DNA from: Catalinimonas niigatensis
Lineage (GTDB): Bacteria > Bacteroidota > Bacteroidia > Cytophagales > Cyclobacteriaceae
DNA length: 64,000 bases
Direction: 5' to 3'
Assembly: GCF_030506285.1 (NCBI RefSeq)
Contig: NZ_CP119422.1
Span: forward strand, 4,265,501 to 4,329,500
Part shown: positions 35,888-44,001 of the stretch, piece by piece
Numbering within the stretch: position 1 is the stretch's first letter
Layout of the letters: every line of letters begins with the position of its first letter
Translations under genes and position numbers: made by a program
Notes under the pieces: generated by a model
What the model saw: only the letters and a program-made list of their open reading frames with translations
Database searches by the model: none
What the model was told of the DNA's origin: nothing

Positions 35888-35923
35888 AAATAGGAGGAGC
35901 TTAGCTCCTCCTATTTTATTTCC
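35888..35923. terminator. Strong symmetric hairpin with T-rich tail
   Basis: AAATAGGAGGAGC (35888-35900) pairs with its complement at 35904-35916 around a 3-base loop. TATTTTATTT continues on the + strand. It lies 11 bases beyond the stop of the minus-strand small gene 35927-36094 and so can end transcripts from both sides. Confidence 0.75.
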
Positions 35924-35926
35924 AGA

Positions 35927-36094
35927 TTATCTTGCTGCCGAGAGAGTCATTTTTCTCAACTCTGTCCTGATGTGTGTCCAGGTATCATTGTATGATGTAG
36001 CAAAAGAAACGGTGTGATGAACTCCCTTAGGTCTTGCATCAACTGCTACTAAATTAAAATTGCTTCTCTTAGGCTTCTTAAATAAGGATGTCAT
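35927..36094 (-). CDS. 55-residue basic small protein
   Basis: ATG 36094 to TAA 35927-35929. The peptide starts MTSLFKKPKRSNFNLVAVDA, then RPKGVHHTVSFATSYNDTW, ending HIRTELRKMTLSAAR. It is rich in Lys, Arg and His with one Trp, has no membrane segment, and looks like a small nucleic-acid-binding or ribosome-associated protein; that is inference. Support as a gene: codon use normal for the window, a perfect -7 box (TATATTTG, 36127-36134 read on the minus strand) 33 bases before the ATG, and a strong hairpin just after the stop. No named family recognised. Confidence 0.55.
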   Translation of the reverse strand: MTSLFKKPKRSNFNLVAVDARPKGVHHTVSFATSYNDTWTHIRTELRKMTLSAAR

Positions 36095-36126
36095 AGCTAA
36101 TGTTCGTTTTGTACTAAAACCTTACA

Positions 36127-36134
36127 CAAATATA
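36127..36134 (-). promoter_or_regulatory. -7 box of the 55-residue gene
   Basis: Read on the minus strand this is TATATTTG, a perfect TAnnTTTG. The upstream ~80 bases are almost pure A+T, as often seen at strong promoters; no clear -33 TTG is present. Confidence 0.4.
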
Positions 36135-36315
36135 ATAGTATAAATTTAATATTTAAATATTTATATATAATTTTTGACTATTTAAATATGTATGCTTAAA
36201 TAGTGTAATTAATAATACCTATAAATAAATACCTTACTACCAGAGAAAATAGGGCATAAAAAAAGCCTCATTTGAGGCAGAATAGCAACGAATCAGGAAA
36301 AAATCTTACATTCTT

Positions 36316-39285
36316 CTACTTTAGAGGAGGCACTTCAAGGGCATCATACAATACCTGCTGAATATTTGTGCGGGTATTGAGTTGATATAATCGGGAGTTT
36401 TCGCGGGTAGGATTCACGCGGTTAGCCATAAATACATAAACAAGTCCATGTTCAGGATCAGCCCAGGTAAAGGGCCCTGTAAAGCCGGAGTGGCCAAAAC
36501 TTGTGGGACTTGCACCTTTGGCAGTATTGTTATTTTCTCCTTTATATTCCAGGTTCGGTTTGTCAAAGCCCAGCCCACGACGATTATTGTTTTCAGGAAA
36601 CTGATAACGAATAAATTCTTCAACAGTAGCTTCACTAATATAGCGCTTACCTCCATATTCTCCTTTATCCAGATACATTTGCATGAGCTTGGCTAAGTCA
36701 TTGGCATTGGCAAATAAGCCTGCGTTGGCCGATACGCCTCCCATCATGATTGCTCCTTCGTCATGTACAGTGCCGTGGATAGATTCATGACGGAAAAGAA
36801 AATCATGTTCGGTAGGGACAATCCTTTCTTTAGGAAATTTTTCCATAGGATTATAGGTCAGAGTAGTGGCCCCCAGAGGTTCATAAAAGTTTTCATTGAT
36901 GTAGGTAAGATAATCTTCTCCACTCAATTCTTCTACAATGGTAGGAAGCAGATAAAAGAGCAGCCCGGAGTAGAGATATTCTTTCTTTTCCAGTAATGGA
37001 GATTTTTTGATAGCCTTGAAGATTTTCTTTTTGTAGTTGCGATGCAGCCAGAGGTTGTCTGTAATCTTGACTGGGAATCGGCGAGAAGAATCCTCTTTGA
37101 AAGTAAACCACTTATAACTGCCATTATTTCGCAGGGTATTTTGCCAGTAAGCTATCCAGGATTGAAAGCGGGCCTGATGTGCCAGGATGTCCCGGAAAGG
37201 GACATCCGCTTTGTTGGAGCGCTTGAAATAGGGCAAATAATCATCTATGCTGGCATCAATGTCGAACTTACCTTCATCATGCAGTTTCATAATGGCTGGC
37301 AAAGCAGAGGATATCTTGGAAATAGATGCCAGATCATAAAGGTCTGTTTTCTCTACTCTGATTGTGTCAAAGTATGAATGTAAGCCATAGGCTTTATAGA
37401 AAACGATTTTTTTATCTTTAGCCACCAGCACCTGCCCACCGGGAATGGCTTTAGCATTTATGGCTTCCCACATCAGAGAGTCTATACCAGCACGCAAAAC
37501 CTCCGAGTTCATTCCGGCATCTTCAGGTAAAGTATAGTTGAACCGAATATTACCGGTGACCTCCATACCTGCCCCCAGTGCAAACTTATTTCCCACACTT
37601 ACCGGAAGGCGCCCGCTGGCACTTACGCCTCCGAAAATCAACTGAGCAGCCAACTCCTGCGCATCGGTATTGTCCTGATAGGTCATGATCAGGCCATCTG
37701 CCTGCTCAATACCATTGAGTTTGGATAGCACATAAGGATTTTTGAAAACGGCAAAGATGGTGTTTTCCGCTTTAGCCAGATCATTTACCATCTGCATTAG
37801 TGAAGCAGAAAATTTGATGCTGTTACGAGGAAATTTGCTGTCATCATGCACTCCGGCAATCACCAGATCATATTTCTTGAGTTGGTCTTTCACTTGGTTC
37901 ACCTGCGCCTGGGTGGCATTTTCAGGCAAAGTGAAATTTTCTACTTTAGTATACAGATTTAGCATTTTCTGAAAAGGGGTGCTACTCTTGGCTCCCATAG
38001 AAACAGAAGCAATCTGCAAAGTATCCAATCGGCGAACAGGCATGAGGTTCTGCTCATTATTCAACACGGTGAGTGCTGCTTCCATAAGCTTGCGATTGAG
38101 CAATTTGCCGGTAGGGGTATTCAGTTCGTTACCAATATTTTTGACTACCACCGGCTCATAGTTACTCAATCCTACCCACTGCTTCACAGCCAGCATTTTG
38201 CGGCAGCGCTCATCTACTTCTTCCTGAGAAATCAATCCCTGCTCTATGGCCTTCTTGATTTCGGCAATAGCTTTAGGTACGTTTTCGGTAAATTCCAGCA
38301 TGTCATTTCCCGCCAGGATAGCATCTTTGTCCACCACACCCGGTGTATTGCCAGCGGTTACCCCTTTCATATTCATCGCATCCGTGACGACCAGCCCTTC
38401 AAAACCCAGTTCCTCTTTGAGCAGATCACTGACGATAGGTTTGGACAGGGTAGAAGGCAAACCTTGGGTAGCATCCAGAGCAGGAATATTGAGGTGGGCT
38501 ACCATGATACCTCCGACACCGCTCTCAATGATTTTTCTAAAAGGATAAAGTTCCAGCGAATCCAGTCGTTCACGATTGTGGTTGATTTGAGGCAAAGCAT
38601 AATGAGAGTCTGTGCCCGTATCCCCATGGCCGGGAAAATGCTTGGCAGTTGTCAGGATTTGTTGGCCCTGCATGCCTTTCATATAAGCGATACCTTTTTC
38701 CGCTACATTGTATTTGTCTTCACCAAATGAGCGAAAGTTAATGACCGGATTTGCCGGGTTATTATTCACATCCACTACCGGAGCAAAATTTGAATGTATA
38801 CCGGCGCGCTTGAGCTGACGGGCTACTTCTGTTCCCATCTGATACAGCAAATTGTTGTCTTGTATTGCCCCCAATGTCATCTGGAAAGGATAGCTGAGGG
38901 TGCTATCCAGGCGCATGCCCAAGCCCCACTCAGCATCCATCGCTATCATCAAAGGTACTTTTGATGCTGCCTGTAGGTCGTTGATCATGCGGGCTTCTCT
39001 GCCGGGACCTCCCTGAAAGAAGATAAGTCCGCCCACCTTTTGCTCATTGATAAGCTTCATAAGCTCCTGTTTATGGGCAGCATCACGGTTAGAATAGGCT
39101 GCTACCATGATCAGCTGGGCAATGCGCTCTTCCGGCGAAAGGGTATTGAATACAGAGTCTACCCATGAGCTATGGGTGTATTTTAGAAAAGGAGGCGTGG
39201 CCTGTAGGGTTTCCTGTGCCTGTACTGAAGTAAAGAAAGTCAGGATGGCCAGACCTCCGCTAAATAATAGTCTTTTCAAATTCAT
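36316..39285 (-). CDS. GH3 beta-N-acetylglucosaminidase fused to class C beta-lactamase-like serine hydrolase
   Basis: 989 residues with a signal peptide (cleavage near SVQAQ). The GH3 domain (about 45-390) carries KHFPGHGDTGTDSH near 215, the NagZ-type His/Asp loop, and VVTDAMNMKGV near 305 with the nucleophile Asp. A GH3 C-terminal domain follows (about 405-590). The last ~390 residues are a serine hydrolase with SISK (Ser-x-x-Lys) near 656, YSGLLFYLL in the place of Tyr-x-Asn, and FGHSG near 931 in the KTG place. NagZ-type enzymes remove GlcNAc from muropeptides; the second half may act on the peptide or as an esterase. The fusion occurs in Bacteroidota. It acts in the periplasm or at the surface. 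Confidence 0.92.
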   Translation of the reverse strand: MNLKRLLFSGGLAILTFFTSVQAQETLQATPPFLKYTHSSWVDSVFNTLSPEERIAQLIMVAAYSNRDAAHKQELMKLINEQKVGGLIFFQGGPGREARMINDLQAASKVPLMIAMDAEWGLGMRLDSTLSYPFQMTLGAIQDNNLLYQMGTEVARQLKRAGIHSNFAPVVDVNNNPANPVINFRSFGEDKYNVAEKGIAYMKGMQGQQILTTAKHFPGHGDTGTDSHYALPQINHNRERLDSLELYPFRKIIESGVGGIMVAHLNIPALDATQGLPSTLSKPIVSDLLKEELGFEGLVVTDAMNMKGVTAGNTPGVVDKDAILAGNDMLEFTENVPKAIAEIKKAIEQGLISQEEVDERCRKMLAVKQWVGLSNYEPVVVKNIGNELNTPTGKLLNRKLMEAALTVLNNEQNLMPVRRLDTLQIASVSMGAKSSTPFQKMLNLYTKVENFTLPENATQAQVNQVKDQLKKYDLVIAGVHDDSKFPRNSIKFSASLMQMVNDLAKAENTIFAVFKNPYVLSKLNGIEQADGLIMTYQDNTDAQELAAQLIFGGVSASGRLPVSVGNKFALGAGMEVTGNIRFNYTLPEDAGMNSEVLRAGIDSLMWEAINAKAIPGGQVLVAKDKKIVFYKAYGLHSYFDTIRVEKTDLYDLASISKISSALPAIMKLHDEGKFDIDASIDDYLPYFKRSNKADVPFRDILAHQARFQSWIAYWQNTLRNNGSYKWFTFKEDSSRRFPVKITDNLWLHRNYKKKIFKAIKKSPLLEKKEYLYSGLLFYLLPTIVEELSGEDYLTYINENFYEPLGATTLTYNPMEKFPKERIVPTEHDFLFRHESIHGTVHDEGAIMMGGVSANAGLFANANDLAKLMQMYLDKGEYGGKRYISEATVEEFIRYQFPENNNRRGLGFDKPNLEYKGENNNTAKGASPTSFGHSGFTGPFTWADPEHGLVYVFMANRVNPTRENSRLYQLNTRTNIQQVLYDALEVPPLK

Positions 39286-39490
39286 GCGTTATATTATCAG
39301 GTTCTTGTGGCTAACAAAATTTTCCGGTAAAATAACGAATAAAATATAGCTTTATTAACAAAGACCGCCCTAAGCCAGTATTACCATTCATTTTAGGGAA
39401 TAAATGAAGTAATAAAATGTAGACTTTATAGAGATACCAGTTTCATAAAGCCCTCACTTCTGAAGGAGGGGATAAAATGAGAGTGAAATA

Positions 39491-39763
39491 CTATTGGAGC
39501 GCTAAAACTGGCATATTAACTTCAGAAAAATTTTCCTGTTCCATCCTCTGAGCTATCAGGGTAGCTTTGGTAATAATATTAAATCCATCAGCAGCGCAGG
39601 GAATGGTTGACCATGTCATGTTCTGCCCGGAAGTATTTAGAGGACTATAATTACCAGAAATCACCATTCCGTTTTTATAAAATTCTGCAAAAAATAAATG
39701 GCTGCCACTGAAGGCTAAAAATATGAATAAGGCTAAGCTTAGGACGGATTTGAAATTTTTCAT
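39491..39763 (-). CDS. Small secreted hypothetical protein
   Basis: 90 residues. An N-terminal signal-like segment (MKNFKSVLSLALFIFLAFSG) is followed by a short mature part with a single Cys in STIPCAADGF. No lipobox and no known domain. It lies alone between two minus-strand genes with gaps of more than 65 bases on each side. It may be a short exported peptide or a remnant. Confidence 0.45.
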   Translation of the reverse strand: MKNFKSVLSLALFIFLAFSGSHLFFAEFYKNGMVISGNYSPLNTSGQNMTWSTIPCAADGFNIITKATLIAQRMEQENFSEVNMPVLALQ

Positions 39764-39830
39764 GTACTCAGATTTACCTATTGGTAAAAGAGAAACAAAA
39801 AATGTAACCTAAGTGCAAAAGTACCTGATG

Positions 39831-40898
39831 CTACACCTTCTCTACACCCAGCCCCGGCTTGTCGGTCACTGACATGATACCATCTTTGAGTACAAATCCG
39901 CCTTTGACTACATCTCGTGCCAGATCAAGGCTGCCGTCCAGGTCAATGTACTTGGTGTTAGAAGAAGAAAAAGCAGCGTGCAGGGCAGCGGTGATGCTGA
40001 TGATACTTTCGTCATTGCAACCCCACATCAGATCAATGTCGGCACCCGAGGCGATGGCAGCAATTTCTTTGGCACAACTGATCCCGCCACACTTCATCAG
40101 CTTGATATTGAAAATACCTCCGGCAGTAGGTTTGGACGCCAGTATCAGTGCATCATGTGGGTTTTTGACCGTTTCATCCAGCGCCACCATTTTTTTGACT
40201 ACTGTAGGTAATTTTTTGTATTCTTCTACAGCATCAGCAGGCAGAGGCTGCTCAATCAATTCCAGATCCATGGAAAGTGTTTTGTAGTAGAAATCTTCCA
40301 ACTGCATTTTGGTATAGCCCTGGTTGGCATCTACTCGTAGTACAATGTCTTTTTTAAAGTGCTCCTTGAGCTTTTGCAGGCGGGCGATGTCTTCTTCCAA
40401 CGAAACTCCGGTTTTCACTTTGATATGCTTAAAGCCTCTGCCTACATATTCTTTGGCCTCTTCCAGTGTCTCTTCTACTCCTTTGATGCCGATGGTGATG
40501 GAGGTGGGCAAAGCTGTATGTTTCTGGCCCAGATATTTTACCAGAGGAATACCCAGATGCTTGGTAAAAAGGTCGTGCAGGGCAATATCCAAGGTAGCCT
40601 GCACACCAGGATACTGAGGAAAATGCTGATTGACCTCATAGCAGAGTTGGTGCATCTCCCGGATGTCACGACCGATGAGCCAGTCAAAATCATGCTTTCT
40701 AAGAATCTCAGTAGTGTCATTCACATCTTCGCCTACTACCTGCTTGCTGGGATTGGCAGAGCCCAGACCACTCATGCCGTTTTCTAAAAAGATTTCCAGA
40801 ATACAGTTGTCTACCGAATCTACTGATTTATAGGAAATGCTATAGGGACGGGTCAGTTCCAGATTTTCCTTACTGATTTTGATGTCTTTAATCTTCAT
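39831..40898 (-). CDS. Dipeptide epimerase / DgcA-like enolase-superfamily racemase
   Basis: 355 residues from ATG 40898 (MKIKDIKIS); an ATG at 40907 is also in frame. Enolase-superfamily catalytic set: KVKTG near 163-167 (Lys-x-Lys), RVDANQGY near 190, ELIEQP near 216, ALDET near 240 and NIKLMKCGG with the second Lys near 265. This pattern is that of L-Ala-D/L-Glu epimerase. A related enzyme, DgcA, racemizes N-acetyl-D-glutamate and is paired with a DUF1611 protein, exactly as here. The start overlaps the DUF1611 stop by 11 bases, so the two are co-translated. Murein peptide recycling or D-glutamate use is the likely role. Confidence 0.9.
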   Translation of the reverse strand: MKIKDIKISKENLELTRPYSISYKSVDSVDNCILEIFLENGMSGLGSANPSKQVVGEDVNDTTEILRKHDFDWLIGRDIREMHQLCYEVNQHFPQYPGVQATLDIALHDLFTKHLGIPLVKYLGQKHTALPTSITIGIKGVEETLEEAKEYVGRGFKHIKVKTGVSLEEDIARLQKLKEHFKKDIVLRVDANQGYTKMQLEDFYYKTLSMDLELIEQPLPADAVEEYKKLPTVVKKMVALDETVKNPHDALILASKPTAGGIFNIKLMKCGGISCAKEIAAIASGADIDLMWGCNDESIISITAALHAAFSSSNTKYIDLDGSLDLARDVVKGGFVLKDGIMSVTDKPGLGVEKV

Positions 40899-41955
40899 AG
40901 GTCTCAATCATTTTTTGGATGATGGGTGCCAGTGAATCAAGGCTCTCTTGCAAAGGAATGAGCACTGGAATTCCCAAGGCTTGCTCATATTGTGTTTTGT
41001 ACGCTTGAGCTTGTTCCGGACTTAGGTTTTGTTCGTTTAGCGTAATGGCAAAAACTTTGGCGCCGTACATTTCTATCAGTTTTACTTCACTTTCCAAAGA
41101 GGGGATTTCCAGTTGCTCTTCGTCAAAATGATGGAAATACTTTCTGCCTGGAGCGTGCTGCAAAATCACATGCCTGGCTTCGCCTGACAACAGAAACTCA
41201 GAACCACCCGGCCCACTAGGATTACGGAGAGAGCTTTGCCCTTCCAGCAATATCACATCAGGTTTTACTGCATCCCAGCAGCGGACGATGGCATCTTCAA
41301 GTTCGCCAGAAATAAAGTCATTAAAAGTAGAATCAAAGATAAATCCAAACGCACTGCCCTGCATCCAGCCGGTTTGTCCGGTATAAATCATTTCTGCTCT
41401 GATGTCCGCCTGCTGTAGCGCATGCATCAACAGACGCGTAGTCGTGCGTTTGCCCAGATTACAATCTGTGCCCAGAATAGCAATTTTAGGACATCTGACC
41501 TGTTTGATACGTCCGGTCCAGAACTTCAGCTCATGACGGGGTTTGGGCTTACGGATATCAGTAATGGTGACTTTATGTTCTTCAGCCAGTGTAATCAGTT
41601 CGGGAATATCGCTCATAAACTCATGCAAGCCGCTGACGATGGACATACCGGCACGAATGGCGTCTTTGACTGTATCCAGCATGCCCTCAGGAATAAGGCC
41701 GCCTTTTCCTGCTACGCCTACCAAACAGAACATAGCCTTTTCGGAAGAAGTACTGAGAAATGTAGTTAAATCTCCAAAAACAGGAATTCCGCGGCGCTTG
41801 CCATCTACTATTTCTCCGGCATCCTGCCCGGCATGTTGATGATCAATTACTGCCAGAATTTTGTACTTAGAGGTATCTCTGATAAGCCCATGTGCTGTTT
41901 TGGCACGAGGTGTCGCCAGATAGCCCTGGGTAATGACAATAGCATTTCCTTCCAT
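40888..41955 (-). CDS. DUF1611 protein (DgcN-like)
   Basis: 355 residues. An N-terminal Rossmann-like domain (about 1-140; IVITQGYLATPRAKTAHGL, LVGVAGKGGLIPEGM) is followed by a P-loop domain with AILGTDCNLGKRTTT near 160 and VILLEGQSSLRNPSGPGG near 238. DUF1611 proteins have been described as DgcN, an N-acetyltransferase for D-glutamate that works with the racemase DgcA. That assignment is family knowledge; here it rests on the adjacent epimerase. Divergent from a VanX-like dipeptidase across a 129-base promoter region. Confidence 0.87.
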   Translation of the reverse strand: MEGNAIVITQGYLATPRAKTAHGLIRDTSKYKILAVIDHQHAGQDAGEIVDGKRRGIPVFGDLTTFLSTSSEKAMFCLVGVAGKGGLIPEGMLDTVKDAIRAGMSIVSGLHEFMSDIPELITLAEEHKVTITDIRKPKPRHELKFWTGRIKQVRCPKIAILGTDCNLGKRTTTRLLMHALQQADIRAEMIYTGQTGWMQGSAFGFIFDSTFNDFISGELEDAIVRCWDAVKPDVILLEGQSSLRNPSGPGGSEFLLSGEARHVILQHAPGRKYFHHFDEEQLEIPSLESEVKLIEMYGAKVFAITLNEQNLSPEQAQAYKTQYEQALGIPVLIPLQESLDSLAPIIQKMIETYED

Positions 41956-42028
41956 GAATTATATGTAGTGTGTGTTGGGGCATAGTTAAGAAAATATGCT
42001 TAAAAAAGCAGTTGAAGGAAATGATTAT

Positions 42029-42058
42029 TTTGTGCTTTGGCTTACTTTACTAGTTTTG
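42029..42058 (+). promoter_or_regulatory. Bacteroidota-type promoter of the dipeptidase gene
   Basis: TTTG at 42029-42032, an 18-base spacer and TAGTTTTG at 42051-42058, a perfect TAnnTTTG. It ends 26 bases before ATG 42085. This is the best promoter match in the window. Confidence 0.6.
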
Positions 42059-42084
42059 AAGCATCATGATTGTAGAAAAGCAAA

Positions 42085-42864
42085 ATGAGGATATTTAAAT
42101 ATTTTTTAGGAATAGGCTTGGGACTGTGTCTGCTTGCAGCCTGTCAACAATCTCCGAAAGAAGGAGCTGGCAATAAAGATGCGGATAGCCTCACCAGCGA
42201 GTTGGATACTATAACACAAGCAGAAACGGCCGATAGCATGGAGAAAACATCAGTAGGCACTTTAGAAGAAAGTTTGATCGCACAAGGTCTGGTCAAGGTC
42301 CAGGATATAGATTCCAGTATCGTAGTGCATCTGCGTTATAGTACCAGCAATAATTTTGTGGGAGTAGATGTGTACGGGGATTTTGACGAAGCCTACATGC
42401 AACCCGAGCCTGCCCACATGCTGGCCCAGGCAAACCAGTACTTAAAAGAAATCAATCCTGACTATAGTCTTTATATTTACGATGCGGTACGTCCTCGTTC
42501 AGTGCAGCAAATCCTCTGGGACACGCTGGATATGCCTGTTGCCCAGAAATATAAATACGTTGCCGATCCTCAGGAAGGCTCTATCCACAACTATGGTGCA
42601 GCAGTAGACTTGACCATCGCGGATGCTGAAGGTCAGCCTATTGATATGGGAACTGACTTTGATTATTTTGGCGTGCTGGCCTATCCGGTGCGTGAAGAAG
42701 AAATGCTGGAGACGGGCAAACTTACTGAAGCGCAGGTAGCCAACCGCAGATTGCTGAGGAAGGTGATGACCCGTGCCGGATTTTCCACCATCACCAGCGA
42801 ATGGTGGCATTTCAACGCCATGTCCAGGGCCGAAGCCAATCAGCGCTATGGTATTGTGGAATAA
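42085..42864 (+). CDS. VanX-like D-Ala-D-Ala dipeptidase lipoprotein (M15D)
   Basis: 259 residues. Lipoprotein signal with LLAACQ near 19-24, then a ~45-residue acidic linker. The M15 domain has VHLRYSTSNNFVG, RPRSVQQILW, the zinc motif SIHNYGAAVDLT (near 166-177, His and Asp ligands) and EWWHFNA near 239 with catalytic Glu and the third ligand His. M15D enzymes cut D-Ala-D-Ala or related cross-link dipeptides. As a housekeeping exported enzyme beside an Ala-Glu epimerase gene it points to use of murein peptides, not vancomycin resistance (no VanA/VanH). Confidence 0.92.
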   Translation: MRIFKYFLGIGLGLCLLAACQQSPKEGAGNKDADSLTSELDTITQAETADSMEKTSVGTLEESLIAQGLVKVQDIDSSIVVHLRYSTSNNFVGVDVYGDFDEAYMQPEPAHMLAQANQYLKEINPDYSLYIYDAVRPRSVQQILWDTLDMPVAQKYKYVADPQEGSIHNYGAAVDLTIADAEGQPIDMGTDFDYFGVLAYPVREEEMLETGKLTEAQVANRRLLRKVMTRAGFSTITSEWWHFNAMSRAEANQRYGIVE

Positions 42865-42904
42865 AAATTATTTGAGCATTATTTTATATTTACTGAATAA
42901 TCAT

Positions 42905-43234
42905 ATGAAAAAGAGCTTGATAGCAATGTCGCTATTTATGTTTTTTCTATCATCATGCAATGATAAGCCAGAAGTCCAGCCTTTTGACGATGCCTTATTC
43001 TTAAATGTATACCCTAATCCTTTCAGGAATTTTGTTTATGTAACAGCATCACAAGGTAACCAACTCACAATTTTGCAGGTTCTTGATACAAAAGGAAAAA
43101 GCATACTGAATGAAGTAGTCAGTCAAAGTGACCAGACATTTGATTTAGATCTTCAGGGTGAACCTTCAGGCACTTATTATGTAGTGGTACAAGCGGGTGA
43201 AAATAAAACAGTCCGCAAAGCTATTAAACTATGA
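42905..43234 (+). CDS. Small lipoprotein with T9SS type A sorting domain
   Basis: 109 residues from ATG 42905; the frame back to 42773 reads over the dipeptidase end and is not used. The N-terminus is a lipoprotein signal (MKKSLIAMSLFMFFLSSC). Nearly all the rest is a type A sorting domain: LNVYPNPFRNFVYVTA, ILQVLDTKGKSI, GTYYVVVQAGENKTVRKAIKL. There is almost no cargo between the lipid-anchor Cys and the sorting domain. It overlaps the barrel-like gene by 4 bases (ATGA). Confidence 0.75.
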   Translation: MKKSLIAMSLFMFFLSSCNDKPEVQPFDDALFLNVYPNPFRNFVYVTASQGNQLTILQVLDTKGKSILNEVVSQSDQTFDLDLQGEPSGTYYVVVQAGENKTVRKAIKL

Positions 43235-43905
43235 GCATCAAACGGTGCCTCTTCTTATTACTGTGGTTGGGAATCTTTCACAAAAGCTTTGGTCAAAATT
43301 CTCCGTACGAATATTATATCAATGTAAATAGCAACCTGTATTTTCCTAGGGGCGAAGTTAATCATGGAATTTATCCAATTTTATGGTACGATAAAGAAAC
43401 AGATCCCAAGCTACTTTTGGGTGGAATTGGTGTAGGGTTTTCTGTACTGCATGCCTTGCATGAAAAGCTACATTGGAAAGTACAGTCTAATCTTTCCAAG
43501 CATACCTATTGGGACGAACCTATCAGATTGCTGGACAATTCAGGAAATATGCTAGGGCCTTTTGTATCAGGCTCTTCTGATTTTATGTTCAGTATTATAG
43601 CGACTATGCATTATCACCTTCATAAGAAGGTTTCTGTAGGGACGGGATTGGGAGGGCAACTTCTACTTGCTTCGTATTCGCGTTTGCCCAATAGTCCTTC
43701 CGATGAGAGACATATTGCTGCTAACCAATATTATAAGCCGCTGATGCCTGTAATACCTCTTGAGCTTTCAGTAAAATTAGAAAAATATCTATTGAATATC
43801 AGGTATGAACATGCTTTACTTAATCGGTATAAGTCCCCTCTGTCTGAGTATAAAAATGGAAAATATAGCATACTATATTTAGAAGTTGGATTTAAGCTGC
43901 AATAG
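43231..43905 (+). CDS. Putative outer-membrane beta-barrel protein
   Basis: 224 residues. The signal peptide ends SFGQ (about 22). The mature protein alternates short beta strands rich in aromatic residues (YYINVNSNLYF, LLLGGIGVGFSVL, YSILYLEVGFKLQ) and ends in a hydrophobic/Phe-containing strand, as outer-membrane barrels do. No named family. Coupled by a 4-base overlap to the small lipoprotein with a T9SS domain, so the two may act together at the surface. Confidence 0.6.
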   Translation: MSIKRCLFLLLWLGIFHKSFGQNSPYEYYINVNSNLYFPRGEVNHGIYPILWYDKETDPKLLLGGIGVGFSVLHALHEKLHWKVQSNLSKHTYWDEPIRLLDNSGNMLGPFVSGSSDFMFSIIATMHYHLHKKVSVGTGLGGQLLLASYSRLPNSPSDERHIAANQYYKPLMPVIPLELSVKLEKYLLNIRYEHALLNRYKSPLSEYKNGKYSILYLEVGFKLQ

Positions 43906-44001
43906 TTTTTCATTAATTAAAACTTGGAGCTCTATGTAGCATATAAGTAAGAGCCGTAGCATTCTGTAGAATAAAACCTAGCCCTTTCTCGTTAGAAAAA
44001 C

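Noticed and set aside
35823-36017. 64-residue plus-strand frame
   Set aside because: It runs through the strong terminator hairpin and is antisense to the better-supported small gene 35927-36094.
42085-42864. Vancomycin-resistance vanX
   Set aside because: No vanH/vanA ligase or two-component genes nearby, and the protein is an exported lipoprotein, unlike cytoplasmic VanX; a murein-peptide role fits better.
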